Below, piece after piece: positions 1 through 8,403 of a stretch of DNA of 20,574 nucleotides; positions within the stretch are counted from its first letter, which is position 1, and each line of letters opens with the position of its first letter. The stretch spans positions 1-20,574 of the forward strand of contig JAFDCC010000046.1 of NCBI GenBank assembly GCA_019312985.1, given 5' to 3'. The position numbers were made by a program, and so were the translations under genes. This DNA comes from Deltaproteobacteria bacterium (lineage in GTDB: Bacteria; Desulfobacterota; Desulfobulbia; Desulfobulbales; BM004). The notes under the pieces were generated by a model. The model searched no databases and had not been told where the DNA came from. It saw only the letters and a program-made list of their open reading frames with translations.

Positions 1-991
1 CCATCTCCGGCGTCCGGATCTTGAACAGGTAGTTTCTCCCCTTGATGTTGGCGCGGGCGTGCAGCCCCTGGTAGCCGGTCGGCTTGGGATTGGCAATAAA
101 GTCCCTGATTGTGCGTGGAATAGGGGGGAAATCCTGGTTGACTATGCCGAGCACACGATAGCAGCTCTCGGTATCTTCCACCGTGAGAAAAAAGTCGAGC
201 GGGTGTTCTATGGCCTTGACCAGAACCTTGTGGACCGGGTCAAAGTAACCCCACAACCCATTGGCCCTCACATTGATCTCCACGGTGAGCCTCTTTTTTT
301 CCATGTCTTGCCGCAAAACCGAGAGGATCTCCGTTACCTCGGGAGAATTTTCGAGGTTGCGGATCTTGGCAAGGATTTTGTTGCTCTGCTTCGGGAACTT
401 GAACTTGAGGGCAAGGTCATAGAGCTCCCGCTTCATGTTAAAAAGGCCCATTACCTTGGCCATGGGGGCATAGATGTCGAGGGTCTCGTCCGAAATCTTC
501 TGGCGCCGGTCACGCGGCATGGCCTCCAGGGTCCTCAGGTTATGCAGCCTGTCTGCCAGCTTGACCAGCATGACCTCGAGACGGGCCGCAGCCCCCGAAA
601 ATATCTTCCGGTGCACCAGCTTGTAGAGGTTCTGCTTGTTGCCGAAGAAATCGGTGATCTTGGTGCAGCCGTCAACGATGAGTTCGACGTTGCTGCCGAA
701 CAGTTCGCCGATACGCTCAATGGTCACATCCTCGACATCTTCGACCGTATCATGGAGAAGGGCAGCGGCCAGAATTTCAGGGTTGCGCACCTCCATTTCC
801 TCGGTCAGAATCCTGGCAACCTGGCACGGGTGCAAAATATACGGCTCACCGCTCTTGCGTTTCTGGCCGGCATGCGCCTTTTCGGCAAAGTCGAGGGCTT
901 CGAAGAAAACCCTGGCACTCTGCCCCGGGTCACCCAGGTACCTCACCATCAGCTCCCTGTAGCCGGCTATATCAAATTCTTTCTTGGCCAT
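1..991 (-). CDS. RelA/SpoT-family (p)ppGpp hydrolase with divergent synthetase domain (3' end off window)
   Basis: Cytoplasmic stringent-response enzyme; the first 330 residues are in the window and the rest lies beyond the left edge. The HD hydrolase domain (about residues 25-180) is complete: GQKRKSGEPYILHP with R45 and H54, HDTVED at 80-85 (H80, D81, E84, D85) and LVKLADRLHNLRT with D147 and N151. These match the ppGpp 3'-pyrophosphohydrolase residues. The following synthetase-like region keeps CYRVLG and RDFIANPKPTGYQGLH but lacks key residues. The usual R-x-K reads R242-A-N244, the D-x-x-A-x-R segment is not recognisable, and the catalytic Glu of the (V/I)E(V/I)QIRT motif is Leu322 (YLFKIRT). 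The family is certain. That it is mainly or only a hydrolase is inference. The ATG at 991 gives a normal N-terminus, but no clear ribosome binding site precedes it. It is divergent from rnr. Confidence 0.88.
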   Translation of the reverse strand, partial: MAKKEFDIAGYRELMVRYLGDPGQSARVFFEALDFAEKAHAGQKRKSGEPYILHPCQVARILTEEMEVRNPEILAAALLHDTVEDVEDVTIERIGELFGSNVELIVDGCTKITDFFGNKQNLYKLVHRKIFSGAAARLEVMLVKLADRLHNLRTLEAMPRDRRQKISDETLDIYAPMAKVMGLFNMKRELYDLALKFKFPKQSNKILAKIRNLENSPEVTEILSVLRQDMEKKRLTVEINVRANGLWGYFDPVHKVLVKAIEHPLDFFLTVEDTESCYRVLGIVNQDFPPIPRTIRDFIANPKPTGYQGLHARANIKGRNYLFKIRTPEM

Positions 992-1032
992 GCACGCGGT
1001 GAGTGTTTTTCCCTCTTGATTGTGATATAGGT

Positions 1033-1041
1033 ATTGTAGCA
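1033..1041 (-). promoter_or_regulatory. Candidate extended -10 promoter of the RelA/SpoT-like gene
   Basis: Reading the minus strand, TGCTACAAT (TG-n-TACAAT, 5/6 match to TATAAT with an extended -10) lies about 40 bases before the ATG. No good -35 is seen, which fits an extended -10 promoter. Prediction by eye only. Confidence 0.35.
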
Positions 1042-1063
1042 GCCAGCTGAAAATTTAATTTAA

Positions 1064-1076
1064 TAACACCGTGTTA
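1064..1076. promoter_or_regulatory. 13-bp palindrome TAACAC-c-GTGTTA, possible operator
   Basis: Perfect inverted repeat with a 1-base centre in the AT-rich part of the 227-bp divergent spacer between the RelA/SpoT-like gene and rnr. It lies upstream of the candidate minus-strand -10, near -40, where an activator or repressor could act. The cognate regulator is unknown. Confidence 0.4.
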
Positions 1077-1126
1077 CTAACCGGACAAGCAATTTTTTCT
1101 GAAAACGCCTCTTTTGCCCGGGACTG

Positions 1127-1155
1127 AACGGTCTGTTCCGGAGCAGGAGACCGTT
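1127..1155 (+). other. Stem-loop upstream of rnr
   Basis: AACGGTCT (1127-1134) and AGACCGTT (1148-1155) form a perfect 8-bp stem with a 13-base loop, followed by a short T run (to 1157). It ends 63 bases before the rnr start. The T run is too short for a confident terminator. It could be a leader structure or an attenuator of RNase R expression. Confidence 0.4.
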
Positions 1156-1218
1156 TTCCCGGTTCCGGGGGAGAACTGCTGCCGGTCGATGCGAAAACAC
1201 CTCTGAAAGAGCAGCAAT

Positions 1219-3462
1219 ATGAGAAAAAGACAGAAAGGGTCCCGCCAGGGACTGAGGCGGGAAAGGCCGGCCGGCAGCAGGCTGCCCCGTTCAGCAAAGG
1301 GGGGCGACAGGCGCAGTTCCGGCCGCAGCGAAGCCCTTGCCCAGGAAATTATCGGCTTTCTCCACCGGGAAAAAGAGCCGCGGAGCATGGCAGATATCAT
1401 GCGCGGTATAGCCCTTTCCCGCGGCGAGCGGAAAATGCTGGCCGGAATTCTTGCAGACCTGTGCCGGCAGGAACTCCTTGCCTGCCCCCGCGGCAAGAAA
1501 AAAGGGGCCGCCTATTTTCTGGCTGCAAAAGCCGGGCTGGCCGAAGGGATTGTCGAGGTGCATCCCAGGGGCTTTGGCTTTGCCATTCTCGCTGACAGGG
1601 GGGATGTTTCCCGGCAGAAGGGAAAAGGCCCTTTGCGTCAGGACCCCTTTATCGCGCCCCACAATCTCGGAAGCGCCCATCAGGGCGACAAGGCCCTTTT
1701 CAGACTTATGCCGCAGCGGCGCGGCAGAACCGAGGCGGTCGTCATCAAGGTCATCGAGCGGGCCGCCTCCCTGCTGCCAGGCATCTATGAAGCCGGCCGC
1801 GAAACCGGTCTTGTGCTCCCCGAAGATGAACGGTTTCTCTTTAACGTCCTGGTGCATCGGAAAAACTCCTGCGGTGCCCGTAACGGCGACGCGGTTGTCG
1901 TGGCAATCACCGACTTCAAGGACGGCCGGCGCAACCCCGAAGGCCGTATAGTTGAGGTACTGGGGGATCCCCGGGACAATTCGGTCCAGGCCGCTATAGT
2001 CGTTCGAAAGCACAGGCTGCCCCACACCTTCTCCGCCGATGCCCTGGAGGAAGCGGCCCGCTTTCCCGATACCCTGCCCGCACAGGAGGACCGGCTTGAT
2101 CTTCGGGCCATTCCCCACGTTACCATTGACGGGGAAAGCGCCCGTGACTTCGATGACGCCGTTGCCGTGGAAAAAACAAAGAAAGGCTGGCGCCTCCATG
2201 TTTCCATCGCCGACGTGAGCTATTATGTCAGGCCGGGATCAGCCCTGGATGCCGATGCCTATGCCCGGGGAACCAGCGTCTATTTCCCCAACCTGGTAGT
2301 GCCGATGCTGCCGGAGCGTCTTTCCAACAACCTCTGCAGCCTGATTCCCAATGAACCACGGCCGGCCTTTACCGCGATTATGGACTTTGACCGCACGGGC
2401 AGGCGGCTGGCAGCAAAATTCACCAAAAGCGTCATTGTCAGTCAGCAGCGGCTGACCTACACCATTGTCAAGAAAATCCTCGTTGACAAAGACCGGGGCC
2501 TAGCCGGAAAGTACCGCACCATCCTCGAGCAGCTTGCAGCAATGGGGGCGCTCGCCGCTGTCCTGAAAAGCAGGAGGATGGAGCGCGGCAGCATCGGTTT
2601 TTCCATCCCGGAGGCAGCGGTGCTCATGGACGTTGACGGCGGTGTGAGCGATGTCATTCGGGCAGAAAGAAACATGGCCCATGAACTCATTGAGGAGTTC
2701 ATGCTGGCAGCGAACGAGGCGGTTGCCTTCAGACTTGCTGAAAAAAGCATCCCGACCCTGTTCAGAATTCATGAGGAACCGGACAACGAAAAGGTCCTGG
2801 AATTCACCGCCTTTGCCAGGTCACTGGGGCTCAGCCTCCCCGGCAAGGACCCGGGCCCCAAGTGGTTCGGCAAAGTCCTGGCCCTCGTCGCCGGCACCCC
2901 CCGGGAATACCTTGTCAGCAATATCCTGCTGCGCACCATGCAGCGAGCCCGCTACACCCCGGAGAACATGGGACACTTCGGCCTGGCCGCTTCGCACTAC
3001 ACCCATTTCACCTCGCCGATCCGCCGCTATCCCGACCTGCTGGTACACCGCAGCCTCACGGCCCTGCTCGCCGGGAAAAAGGGGCAAAACATCTCCCCCG
3101 CCCCTGACCTGGTCCAGGCCGGCGACTTTCTCTCCGGACGGGAAAGGGCGGCAGTAGAGGCGGAGCGGGAAATGATCGGGCGGCTCCAGGTGCGATTCAT
3201 GGCGGATAAAACAGGGCAGACATTTGAGGGGATTGTCTCCGGCGTCAGCGCCTTCGGCCTTTTTGTCGAACTTCTCGACCACTTTGTCAGCGGCGCGGTT
3301 GAAATAGCAGCGCTGCAATCAGACTATTTTCGTTTTGACGAGAAGAATTACCGGTTGATCGGTTCCCGCAGCGGCAAAACATTCCAACTCGGTGACCTGA
3401 TCACGGTGAGGGTGGCGAATGTTGATTTACGGCAGCACCGGATCAATTTTGTCCCTGCCTGA
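1219..3462 (+). CDS. rnr: Ribonuclease R (RNB-family 3'-5' exoribonuclease)
   Basis: Processive, hydrolytic 3'-5' exoribonuclease that degrades structured RNA in rRNA and mRNA turnover. The 747-residue protein has the full RNase R order: a basic N-terminal tail and winged-helix segment (about 35-100), two cold-shock-like OB domains (about 100-285), the RNB catalytic domain starting at TIDGESARDFDDAV (302-315), and a C-terminal S1 domain (about 666-745). The metal ligands are D304, D310, D312 and D313. Further RNB signatures are LSNNLCSLIPNEPR and HYTHFTSPIRRYPDLLVHR. Length is typical of the family (about 700-810). The ATG at 1219 has a weak GAAAGAG 7 bases upstream. It is probably cotranscribed with the RNA methyltransferase 71 bp downstream, giving an RNA-maintenance unit. 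Confidence 0.97.
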   Translation: MRKRQKGSRQGLRRERPAGSRLPRSAKGGDRRSSGRSEALAQEIIGFLHREKEPRSMADIMRGIALSRGERKMLAGILADLCRQELLACPRGKKKGAAYFLAAKAGLAEGIVEVHPRGFGFAILADRGDVSRQKGKGPLRQDPFIAPHNLGSAHQGDKALFRLMPQRRGRTEAVVIKVIERAASLLPGIYEAGRETGLVLPEDERFLFNVLVHRKNSCGARNGDAVVVAITDFKDGRRNPEGRIVEVLGDPRDNSVQAAIVVRKHRLPHTFSADALEEAARFPDTLPAQEDRLDLRAIPHVTIDGESARDFDDAVAVEKTKKGWRLHVSIADVSYYVRPGSALDADAYARGTSVYFPNLVVPMLPERLSNNLCSLIPNEPRPAFTAIMDFDRTGRRLAAKFTKSVIVSQQRLTYTIVKKILVDKDRGLAGKYRTILEQLAAMGALAAVLKSRRMERGSIGFSIPEAAVLMDVDGGVSDVIRAERNMAHELIEEFMLAANEAVAFRLAEKSIPTLFRIHEEPDNEKVLEFTAFARSLGLSLPGKDPGPKWFGKVLALVAGTPREYLVSNILLRTMQRARYTPENMGHFGLAASHYTHFTSPIRRYPDLLVHRSLTALLAGKKGQNISPAPDLVQAGDFLSGRERAAVEAEREMIGRLQVRFMADKTGQTFEGIVSGVSAFGLFVELLDHFVSGAVEIAALQSDYFRFDEKNYRLIGSRSGKTFQLGDLITVRVANVDLRQHRINFVPA

Positions 3463-3533
3463 AAAAATGACCGGAAAGCCCGGCCGCGAAACCTCCTGCA
3501 GATTGACCGGGGAAACGATTTGCAACAGACACC

Positions 3534-4367
3534 ATGGCTGATTCTTCTGAAAAAATGCAGGGACTGCTGGACAATGTCGCCATTGTCCTGATGCAGCCCA
3601 AGTACCCGGAAAACATCGGTGCGGCGGCAAGGTGTGCCGCGAACATGGGGATCCCGGAACTGCGGGTTGTCCGTAGCGCCCTCCCTGACCGGGAAAAGAT
3701 GCTGAAAATGGCTACCCACAACGGGGCCCGCCTCATTGAAAATCTCACACCCTTCACCGACCTGGCAGAAGCCCTGGCTCCCTTTTCCCACGTGGTGGGA
3801 ACCACCGCCCGGCAGGGCAGGAAAAGACCGGTTGAAAACAGCCCGCGCCACATGCTTGATACCGTTCTGCCCCTCCTTGCAAACAACCGGATTGCCCTCC
3901 TCTTCGGCCCTGAAGACCGGGGTCTTACCAATGAGGACCTCAAGTACTGCCAGACTAAGGTCACCATCCCGACTGCGGACTTTTCATCCCTCAACCTGGC
4001 GCAGGCCGTGGCCATCCTCTGCTATGAACTATACCGCTCCGCCCGTTACCCCGGGAAAAGGGTGACAGCTGCCCCGAAACTGGCAAGCTCGCACGAGCTG
4101 GAAGGCATGTATGAACACGTTGAAAGACTGCTGAACCGGATAGGCTTTTTACGGACCGAAGACAGCAGTTACTGGCTGCGCAACATCAGGAACTTTCTTG
4201 GCAGGGTCGGGCTGTGCGCCAAGGAAGCCCGCATTATCCGCGGTTTCTGCCGCCAGTTCCTCTGGTACGACGACCAACTGCAAAAGGATCGGGCCGCCAC
4301 CGGTACCGCAGAAAACTTCCCCGGTATGGGCGGTGATAACAAATTGGAAGAAAAGCCGGAAGAATAA
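3534..4367 (+). CDS. trmJ: TrmJ-like tRNA/rRNA 2'-O-methyltransferase (SPOUT family)
   Basis: SAM-dependent ribose 2'-O-methyltransferase; TrmJ proteins make Cm32/Um32 in the tRNA anticodon loop. The 277 residues start with the TrmJ/LasT-type N-terminus (VAIVLMQPKYPENIGAAARC, with the invariant N of ENIGA). The trefoil-knot SAM site follows: LFGPEDRGL (123-131) and DFSSLNLAQAVAI (149-161). A helical C-terminal extension (HELEGMYEHVERLL...WLRNIRNFLGR) is characteristic of TrmJ, not of short TrmL. The last 25 residues are charged and nonconserved. The start at 3534 has no clear Shine-Dalgarno; M7 is an alternative. It follows rnr on the same strand and converges on speA, only 26 bp away. The exact target (tRNA position 32 or another RNA) is inferred from family. 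Confidence 0.9.
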   Translation: MADSSEKMQGLLDNVAIVLMQPKYPENIGAAARCAANMGIPELRVVRSALPDREKMLKMATHNGARLIENLTPFTDLAEALAPFSHVVGTTARQGRKRPVENSPRHMLDTVLPLLANNRIALLFGPEDRGLTNEDLKYCQTKVTIPTADFSSLNLAQAVAILCYELYRSARYPGKRVTAAPKLASSHELEGMYEHVERLLNRIGFLRTEDSSYWLRNIRNFLGRVGLCAKEARIIRGFCRQFLWYDDQLQKDRAATGTAENFPGMGGDNKLEEKPEE

Positions 4368-4393
4368 AAGCGCGGCCCGGTTAGCAGGATTTT

Positions 4394-6349
4394 TTACGGC
4401 CGGAGGTCCAGGTAGGTATACTCCTTCAGCCCCTTCTCGTACTCGTGCAGCAGCCGCATGCCCTCGTTGGGCCGTAAACGGTCCTCCTTGATCGCCCGAT
4501 CAAACTGCCGCTTCATGAGGCGCGCCAGTTCACCGCCCGAGTACTGCACCAGCCCGAGGACCTTTTCCATGGTGGTCCCCTCGATTGTTTCCTCGATATA
4601 GTAGCCAGACTCCTCGTCCTCGTCGAGAAAGACATGCGCCTCGTTGACCCGGCCGAAAAGGTTGTGCAAATCACCCATGATATCCTGGTAGGCGGCGGTC
4701 AGGAATATGCCAAGGTAGTAGGGCGCATCGTTCAAAGGGTGGAGGTCCAGGGTGTCCACCCCTTCTTCATAGTGACTGATAAACTTGCCTACCCTGCCGT
4801 CGGAATCACAGGTGATGTCGACGAGGGTCCCCTTTTCCGTGGGTTCTTCGCCCAGGCGGTGCAGCGGCATGATAGGGAACAGCTGCCCGAAGCCCCAGTG
4901 GTCGAGGAGCGACTGGAAAACGCTGAAATTGCAGAGGTACTGGCCGCTCAGGGTGTACTCCATCTCCATGATCTCCTCCGGGATGTATTCGGCACCCCGG
5001 TAGAATTTGAAGACTTCGTCGCAGATGAGCCAGTAGAGCTTCTCGACCTCCGCCTTTACTTCGAGGCCGATGAGGCCGAGACCAAAATGGGCCTGGGTTT
5101 CTTCCCGCAGGTGCAGGGCGTCGTGGTAAGCCTCGAGGGGGTTGGCTGGATTTATGTTGCTGTAGCTGAACCACATCTCTTCCAGGAGCCGGTGTTTCTT
5201 TTTCGGCCGGACAACATTTTTTCTGTCCTCCACCTTTTTTATATGGCCGAACGCCTCGACCACCAGAACCGAGTGATGCGAGACAACGGCGCGGCCGCTC
5301 TCGTTGATGATGACCGGGTGATCGACCTTTTCCAGGTCGCATATATCCATGATGTTGTAGACAATATCACGGGCATACTCGTTGAGGGAGTAGTTGGCCG
5401 ATGAGTGAAAGGTGGAACGGCTGCCGTCATAGTCTACCCCGAGGCCGCCCCCCACGTCGAGATACTCCAGGTCATGCCCTATTTTCTTCAGCTTGGCATA
5501 GTACATGGCCGCCTCCCTGGCCGCCTTTTTTACCGTCAGGATATCGGGAACCTGGGAGCCGATATGAAAGTGAACAAGCTTGAGGCACTCTGCCATGCCC
5601 GCCTCTTTCAGGAGCTTGGAGGCGGCGACAATTTCCGGGGCGGAAAGGCCGAACTTTGCCTCGTCGCCGGTACTCCTGTCCCACTTCCCCTGTCCCCTGC
5701 TCGCCAGCCTGATGCGGATGCCGAGCAGGGGCTCGACCTTGTACTTTACGGCATAGGTGATGATATTCTTTATCTCTTCAAGCTTTTCGACGACCAGAAT
5801 TACCTTTTTACCGAGCTTCCTACCAATGAGGGCGGTTTTAATAAAGCGGTGATCCTTGTAGCCGTTGCAGATGATGAGGCTCTCCGGATCTTGGTGAAAG
5901 GCCAGGGCGGCAAAGAGCTCGGGCTTTGACCCCACCTCCAGGCCGTAATGGAAGGGGGTACCCGCGTCGATGATTTCCTCCACCACCTCCCGAAGCTGGT
6001 TCACCTTGATGGGATAGACGCCCCGGTAGATGGACCTGTAGTTGAACTCGGCAATGGCATCGTTGAAGGCGCCGTTAATCCTGGAAACACGGTCACGCAG
6101 CAGGTCCTGGAACCGGATCAGCATGGGAAAATGGAGCCCCTGCTGCCGCGCCTCATCCACCACGTCGAGTATCCTGATGCTGGCGCCTTTCTCCTTCAGG
6201 GGCGCAACGGTAACGTCGCCCTCCGGATTTACGGCAAAGTAACGCAGGCCCCAGCGGTCAATGCCGTATAGTTCCCTGGCGTCTTCAACCGACCATTGCC
6301 GCCCTGTTTCCGGGTGCTCTTCCTGTTTCATTTCTTTTCCTGGTGTCAT
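4394..6349 (-). CDS. speA: Biosynthetic arginine decarboxylase (PLP, fold III)
   Basis: Converts arginine to agmatine plus CO2, the first step of the polyamine route. The 651 residues match the usual SpeA length (about 630-660). The alanine-racemase-fold barrel has the PLP lysine K115 in YPIKVNQ. HFHIGSQV and the PLP-phosphate glycine loop GGGLGVDYDGS are both present. The C-terminal beta-domain carries the catalytic Cys514 in ITCDSDGR. The start codon overlaps the speB stop as ATGA (6346-6349) with AGGAAA just upstream, implying translational coupling. M7, also preceded by AGGAAA, is a possible alternative. It is the last gene of the operon, so the first enzyme of the pathway is encoded last. 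No clear terminator is visible in the 26-bp convergent gap with trmJ. Confidence 0.96.
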   Translation of the reverse strand: MTPGKEMKQEEHPETGRQWSVEDARELYGIDRWGLRYFAVNPEGDVTVAPLKEKGASIRILDVVDEARQQGLHFPMLIRFQDLLRDRVSRINGAFNDAIAEFNYRSIYRGVYPIKVNQLREVVEEIIDAGTPFHYGLEVGSKPELFAALAFHQDPESLIICNGYKDHRFIKTALIGRKLGKKVILVVEKLEEIKNIITYAVKYKVEPLLGIRIRLASRGQGKWDRSTGDEAKFGLSAPEIVAASKLLKEAGMAECLKLVHFHIGSQVPDILTVKKAAREAAMYYAKLKKIGHDLEYLDVGGGLGVDYDGSRSTFHSSANYSLNEYARDIVYNIMDICDLEKVDHPVIINESGRAVVSHHSVLVVEAFGHIKKVEDRKNVVRPKKKHRLLEEMWFSYSNINPANPLEAYHDALHLREETQAHFGLGLIGLEVKAEVEKLYWLICDEVFKFYRGAEYIPEEIMEMEYTLSGQYLCNFSVFQSLLDHWGFGQLFPIMPLHRLGEEPTEKGTLVDITCDSDGRVGKFISHYEEGVDTLDLHPLNDAPYYLGIFLTAAYQDIMGDLHNLFGRVNEAHVFLDEDEESGYYIEETIEGTTMEKVLGLVQYSGGELARLMKRQFDRAIKEDRLRPNEGMRLLHEYEKGLKEYTYLDLRP

Positions 6350-7233
6350 TGCTTTCCTGGTTGTTTTTCTGCGCTGACGGCGAGGCCAATCAGCCGGTAG
6401 ACGAGTTTTGCCGCCGTATAGTCAGGTCCGTGCAAAGCGGGAATCGGCGCAAGCTCCACCACATCGAAGCCGCACAGCTGCCTTCCCCGGCAAACAGCGC
6501 CCAGGAGGTCCATTGCCTGGTACCAGTTGAGACCGCCTGGCTCCGGTGTGCCGGTGGCCGGCATGAGGGCAGCATCAAAACAATCCACATCAAAGGTAAT
6601 ATAAATCTGCTCGGGAAAATCGTCGGGCAGGGGTGCAGCTGGGATACCCCCCCGGTAAATTTGTTCGGCATCAAGGCAGACAATGTTATGGCCCCGGCGG
6701 AAGCGGTCCTCCTCCTGACACAGACTTCGGACGCCTATCTGCACAAAGGGCAGGCCCATCTCGTGAACGCGGCGCATGACGCAGGCGTGGCTGAAACGGT
6801 TTCCCCCGTAACTTTCCCGCAGGTCGGCATGGGCATCGAACTGGACGACCCCGACCCTTTTGTTGCCGGCGGCAAATGGCCGCAGGGCCCCGAGGGTCAC
6901 CGTATGCTCCCCGCCGAGAATAACCGGCAGCCCCTTTTTATTCAGCACCCCGGCGACCTCTGCGGCGATGGCATCAAGGTCATGCTCGACTGCAGCTGAC
7001 CGGCAGGGGAGCGGCTTGTGGGTGTGCATACCAGCCTGTCCCGGAACGGCCGAGCCGTCAAAGGCTTCAAGCTGCAGGGATGCCTCGAGGATTGCCCGGG
7101 GTCCGGCAGCGGTCCCGGAACCATAGGAAACGCTTTTCTCCATCTCCACCGGGATGATATGGATACGGGCCTCATCGTAAGAGGCCGGGGTTATGTCAAG
7201 CCCGAGAAAAGCTGGATACGCGCTCTTTTCCAT
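6346..7233 (-). CDS. speB: Agmatinase-family ureohydrolase
   Basis: Mn-dependent ureohydrolase, expected to split agmatine into putrescine and urea. The 295 residues carry all binuclear-metal motifs: GGEHT (H110), DAHAD (D133, H135, D137) and DVDCFD (D215, D217), followed by the substrate loop TGTPEPGG. Length is typical of SpeB. The start at 7233 has AGGAACAG directly upstream. The gene begins 18 bp after nspC ends and overlaps speA by 4 bp. In this operon an alternative substrate is aminopropylagmatine, giving spermidine directly, if the dehydrogenase and decarboxylase upstream work on agmatine. Ureohydrolase chemistry is well supported; the choice of substrate is not settled by sequence. 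Confidence 0.93.
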   Translation of the reverse strand: MEKSAYPAFLGLDITPASYDEARIHIIPVEMEKSVSYGSGTAAGPRAILEASLQLEAFDGSAVPGQAGMHTHKPLPCRSAAVEHDLDAIAAEVAGVLNKKGLPVILGGEHTVTLGALRPFAAGNKRVGVVQFDAHADLRESYGGNRFSHACVMRRVHEMGLPFVQIGVRSLCQEEDRFRRGHNIVCLDAEQIYRGGIPAAPLPDDFPEQIYITFDVDCFDAALMPATGTPEPGGLNWYQAMDLLGAVCRGRQLCGFDVVELAPIPALHGPDYTAAKLVYRLIGLAVSAEKQPGKQ

Positions 7234-7251
7234 CTGTTCCTGCCCTGCTGT

Positions 7252-8403
7252 TTATGACAGCCTGGACCTGTAGTCATCGTAACCGAATTCCCGAATGACC
7301 GTTACCGTATCACCGTCTGGCTCGTAGGTTGCAATGGCCGGCAGCCTGACACCGTTGAAGGTGTTGTTCTTTACCATCGTGTAGTGCAGCATATCAAGAA
7401 AAACAAGCCTCTGGCCTTCAGCGAGAGGAACATCAAACGAGTAGGAGCCGATGACGTCCCCGGCCAGGCAGCTGAGCCCTGCCAGCTGGTAGGTATGTTC
7501 CTTCTCCCCCGGCTGTCCCGCGCCGATGACCTCCGGCCGGTAGGGCATTTCCAGGACATCCGGCATATGGGCCGCCGCCGAGGTGTCCAGCACCGCAATG
7601 GGGTTGTCCCGCCCGATAACGTCGAGGACAGTGGCGACAAGTACGCCTGCCCCAAGGGCGATTGCCTCGCCCGGCTCCAGGTAGACCTCAAGGCCGTAGC
7701 GCTCCTGAAAGCTGTTTATTATCCTGCAGAGCCTGTCCACATCGTAATCGCTCCTGCTGATGTGGTGACCGCCGCCGAAGTTGATCCACTGCAGACCTGA
7801 AAAGTATTGCGCAAACTTCTTTTCCACCTCGGCCAGGGTCCGTTCCAGGGTGTCGGAGTTCTGCTCGCACATGGTATGGAAGTGCAAACCGCTGATCCCG
7901 GCAAGGTCTGACCCCCGCAGCTCCGCCGCTCTTATGCCGAGGCGGGAATCAGGCGAGCAGGGGTTGTAGAGGGCAACCTTCACCTCCGAATACTCGGGGT
8001 TGATGCGGAGGCCGCAGCGGACCGGCCTTCTGCCCTGCTGCACCTTGTTCCGGTGGCGGCGCCACTGTTTTATGGAGTTGAAGCTGATATGATCGGCCAG
8101 CGGCAGCAGCTCATCCATGTCCTTTTCGCTGTATGCCGGGGCATAGACGTGAACCTCGCCGCCGAACTCCTCCCTCCCGAGCCTCGCCTCGTGCACCGAA
8201 CTGGCACAGGTTCCCTGCAGGAAACGGCTGACCAGGGGAAAGGTGCTGAACATGGCAAACCCCTTGAGGGCAAGGAGAATTTTGCATCCTGTCCGCTGCC
8301 TGACACCGGCGATGACCTCGAGGTTTTTCCGGAGAAGGCCGAGGTCACAGACATAGCAGGGGCTCGGGACACGAGCGGGATCAAAGGTCGGCAAGCTTGT
8401 CAT
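7252..8403 (-). CDS. nspC: Carboxynorspermidine/carboxyspermidine decarboxylase
   Basis: PLP enzyme (fold III) that decarboxylates carboxyspermidine or carboxynorspermidine to the triamine. The N-terminal NspC signature VPSPCYVCD is followed by the PLP lysine K47 (LLALKGFA). Other barrel motifs are HVYAPAYSEKDMDEL, FNSIKQW, GLRINPEYS, LHFHTMCEQ and FGGGHHISRSDYD. The C-terminal part has EPGEAIALGAG, DTSAAAHMPDV and LAGLSCLAGDVIGSY (catalytic Cys loop). From the ATG at 8403 the protein is 383 aa, normal for the family, and overlaps the upstream dehydrogenase by 23 bp. Longer starts at 8412 and 8442 are open but lack a better ribosome site; a GGA precedes 8403 by 8 bases. It forms one operon with the dehydrogenase, speB and speA. 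Confidence 0.94.
   Translation of the reverse strand: MTSLPTFDPARVPSPCYVCDLGLLRKNLEVIAGVRQRTGCKILLALKGFAMFSTFPLVSRFLQGTCASSVHEARLGREEFGGEVHVYAPAYSEKDMDELLPLADHISFNSIKQWRRHRNKVQQGRRPVRCGLRINPEYSEVKVALYNPCSPDSRLGIRAAELRGSDLAGISGLHFHTMCEQNSDTLERTLAEVEKKFAQYFSGLQWINFGGGHHISRSDYDVDRLCRIINSFQERYGLEVYLEPGEAIALGAGVLVATVLDVIGRDNPIAVLDTSAAAHMPDVLEMPYRPEVIGAGQPGEKEHTYQLAGLSCLAGDVIGSYSFDVPLAEGQRLVFLDMLHYTMVKNNTFNGVRLPAIATYEPDGDTVTVIREFGYDDYRSRLS

Noticed and set aside
59..1030. 323-codon open frame on the plus strand
   Set aside because: It is antisense to the RelA/SpoT-like gene, whose minus-strand translation has clear HD hydrolase motifs; the plus frame has none.
4368..4400. Bidirectional terminator between trmJ and speA
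   Set aside because: Only a weak CGGCC/GGCCG pairing over a long loop is visible; not enough for a call.
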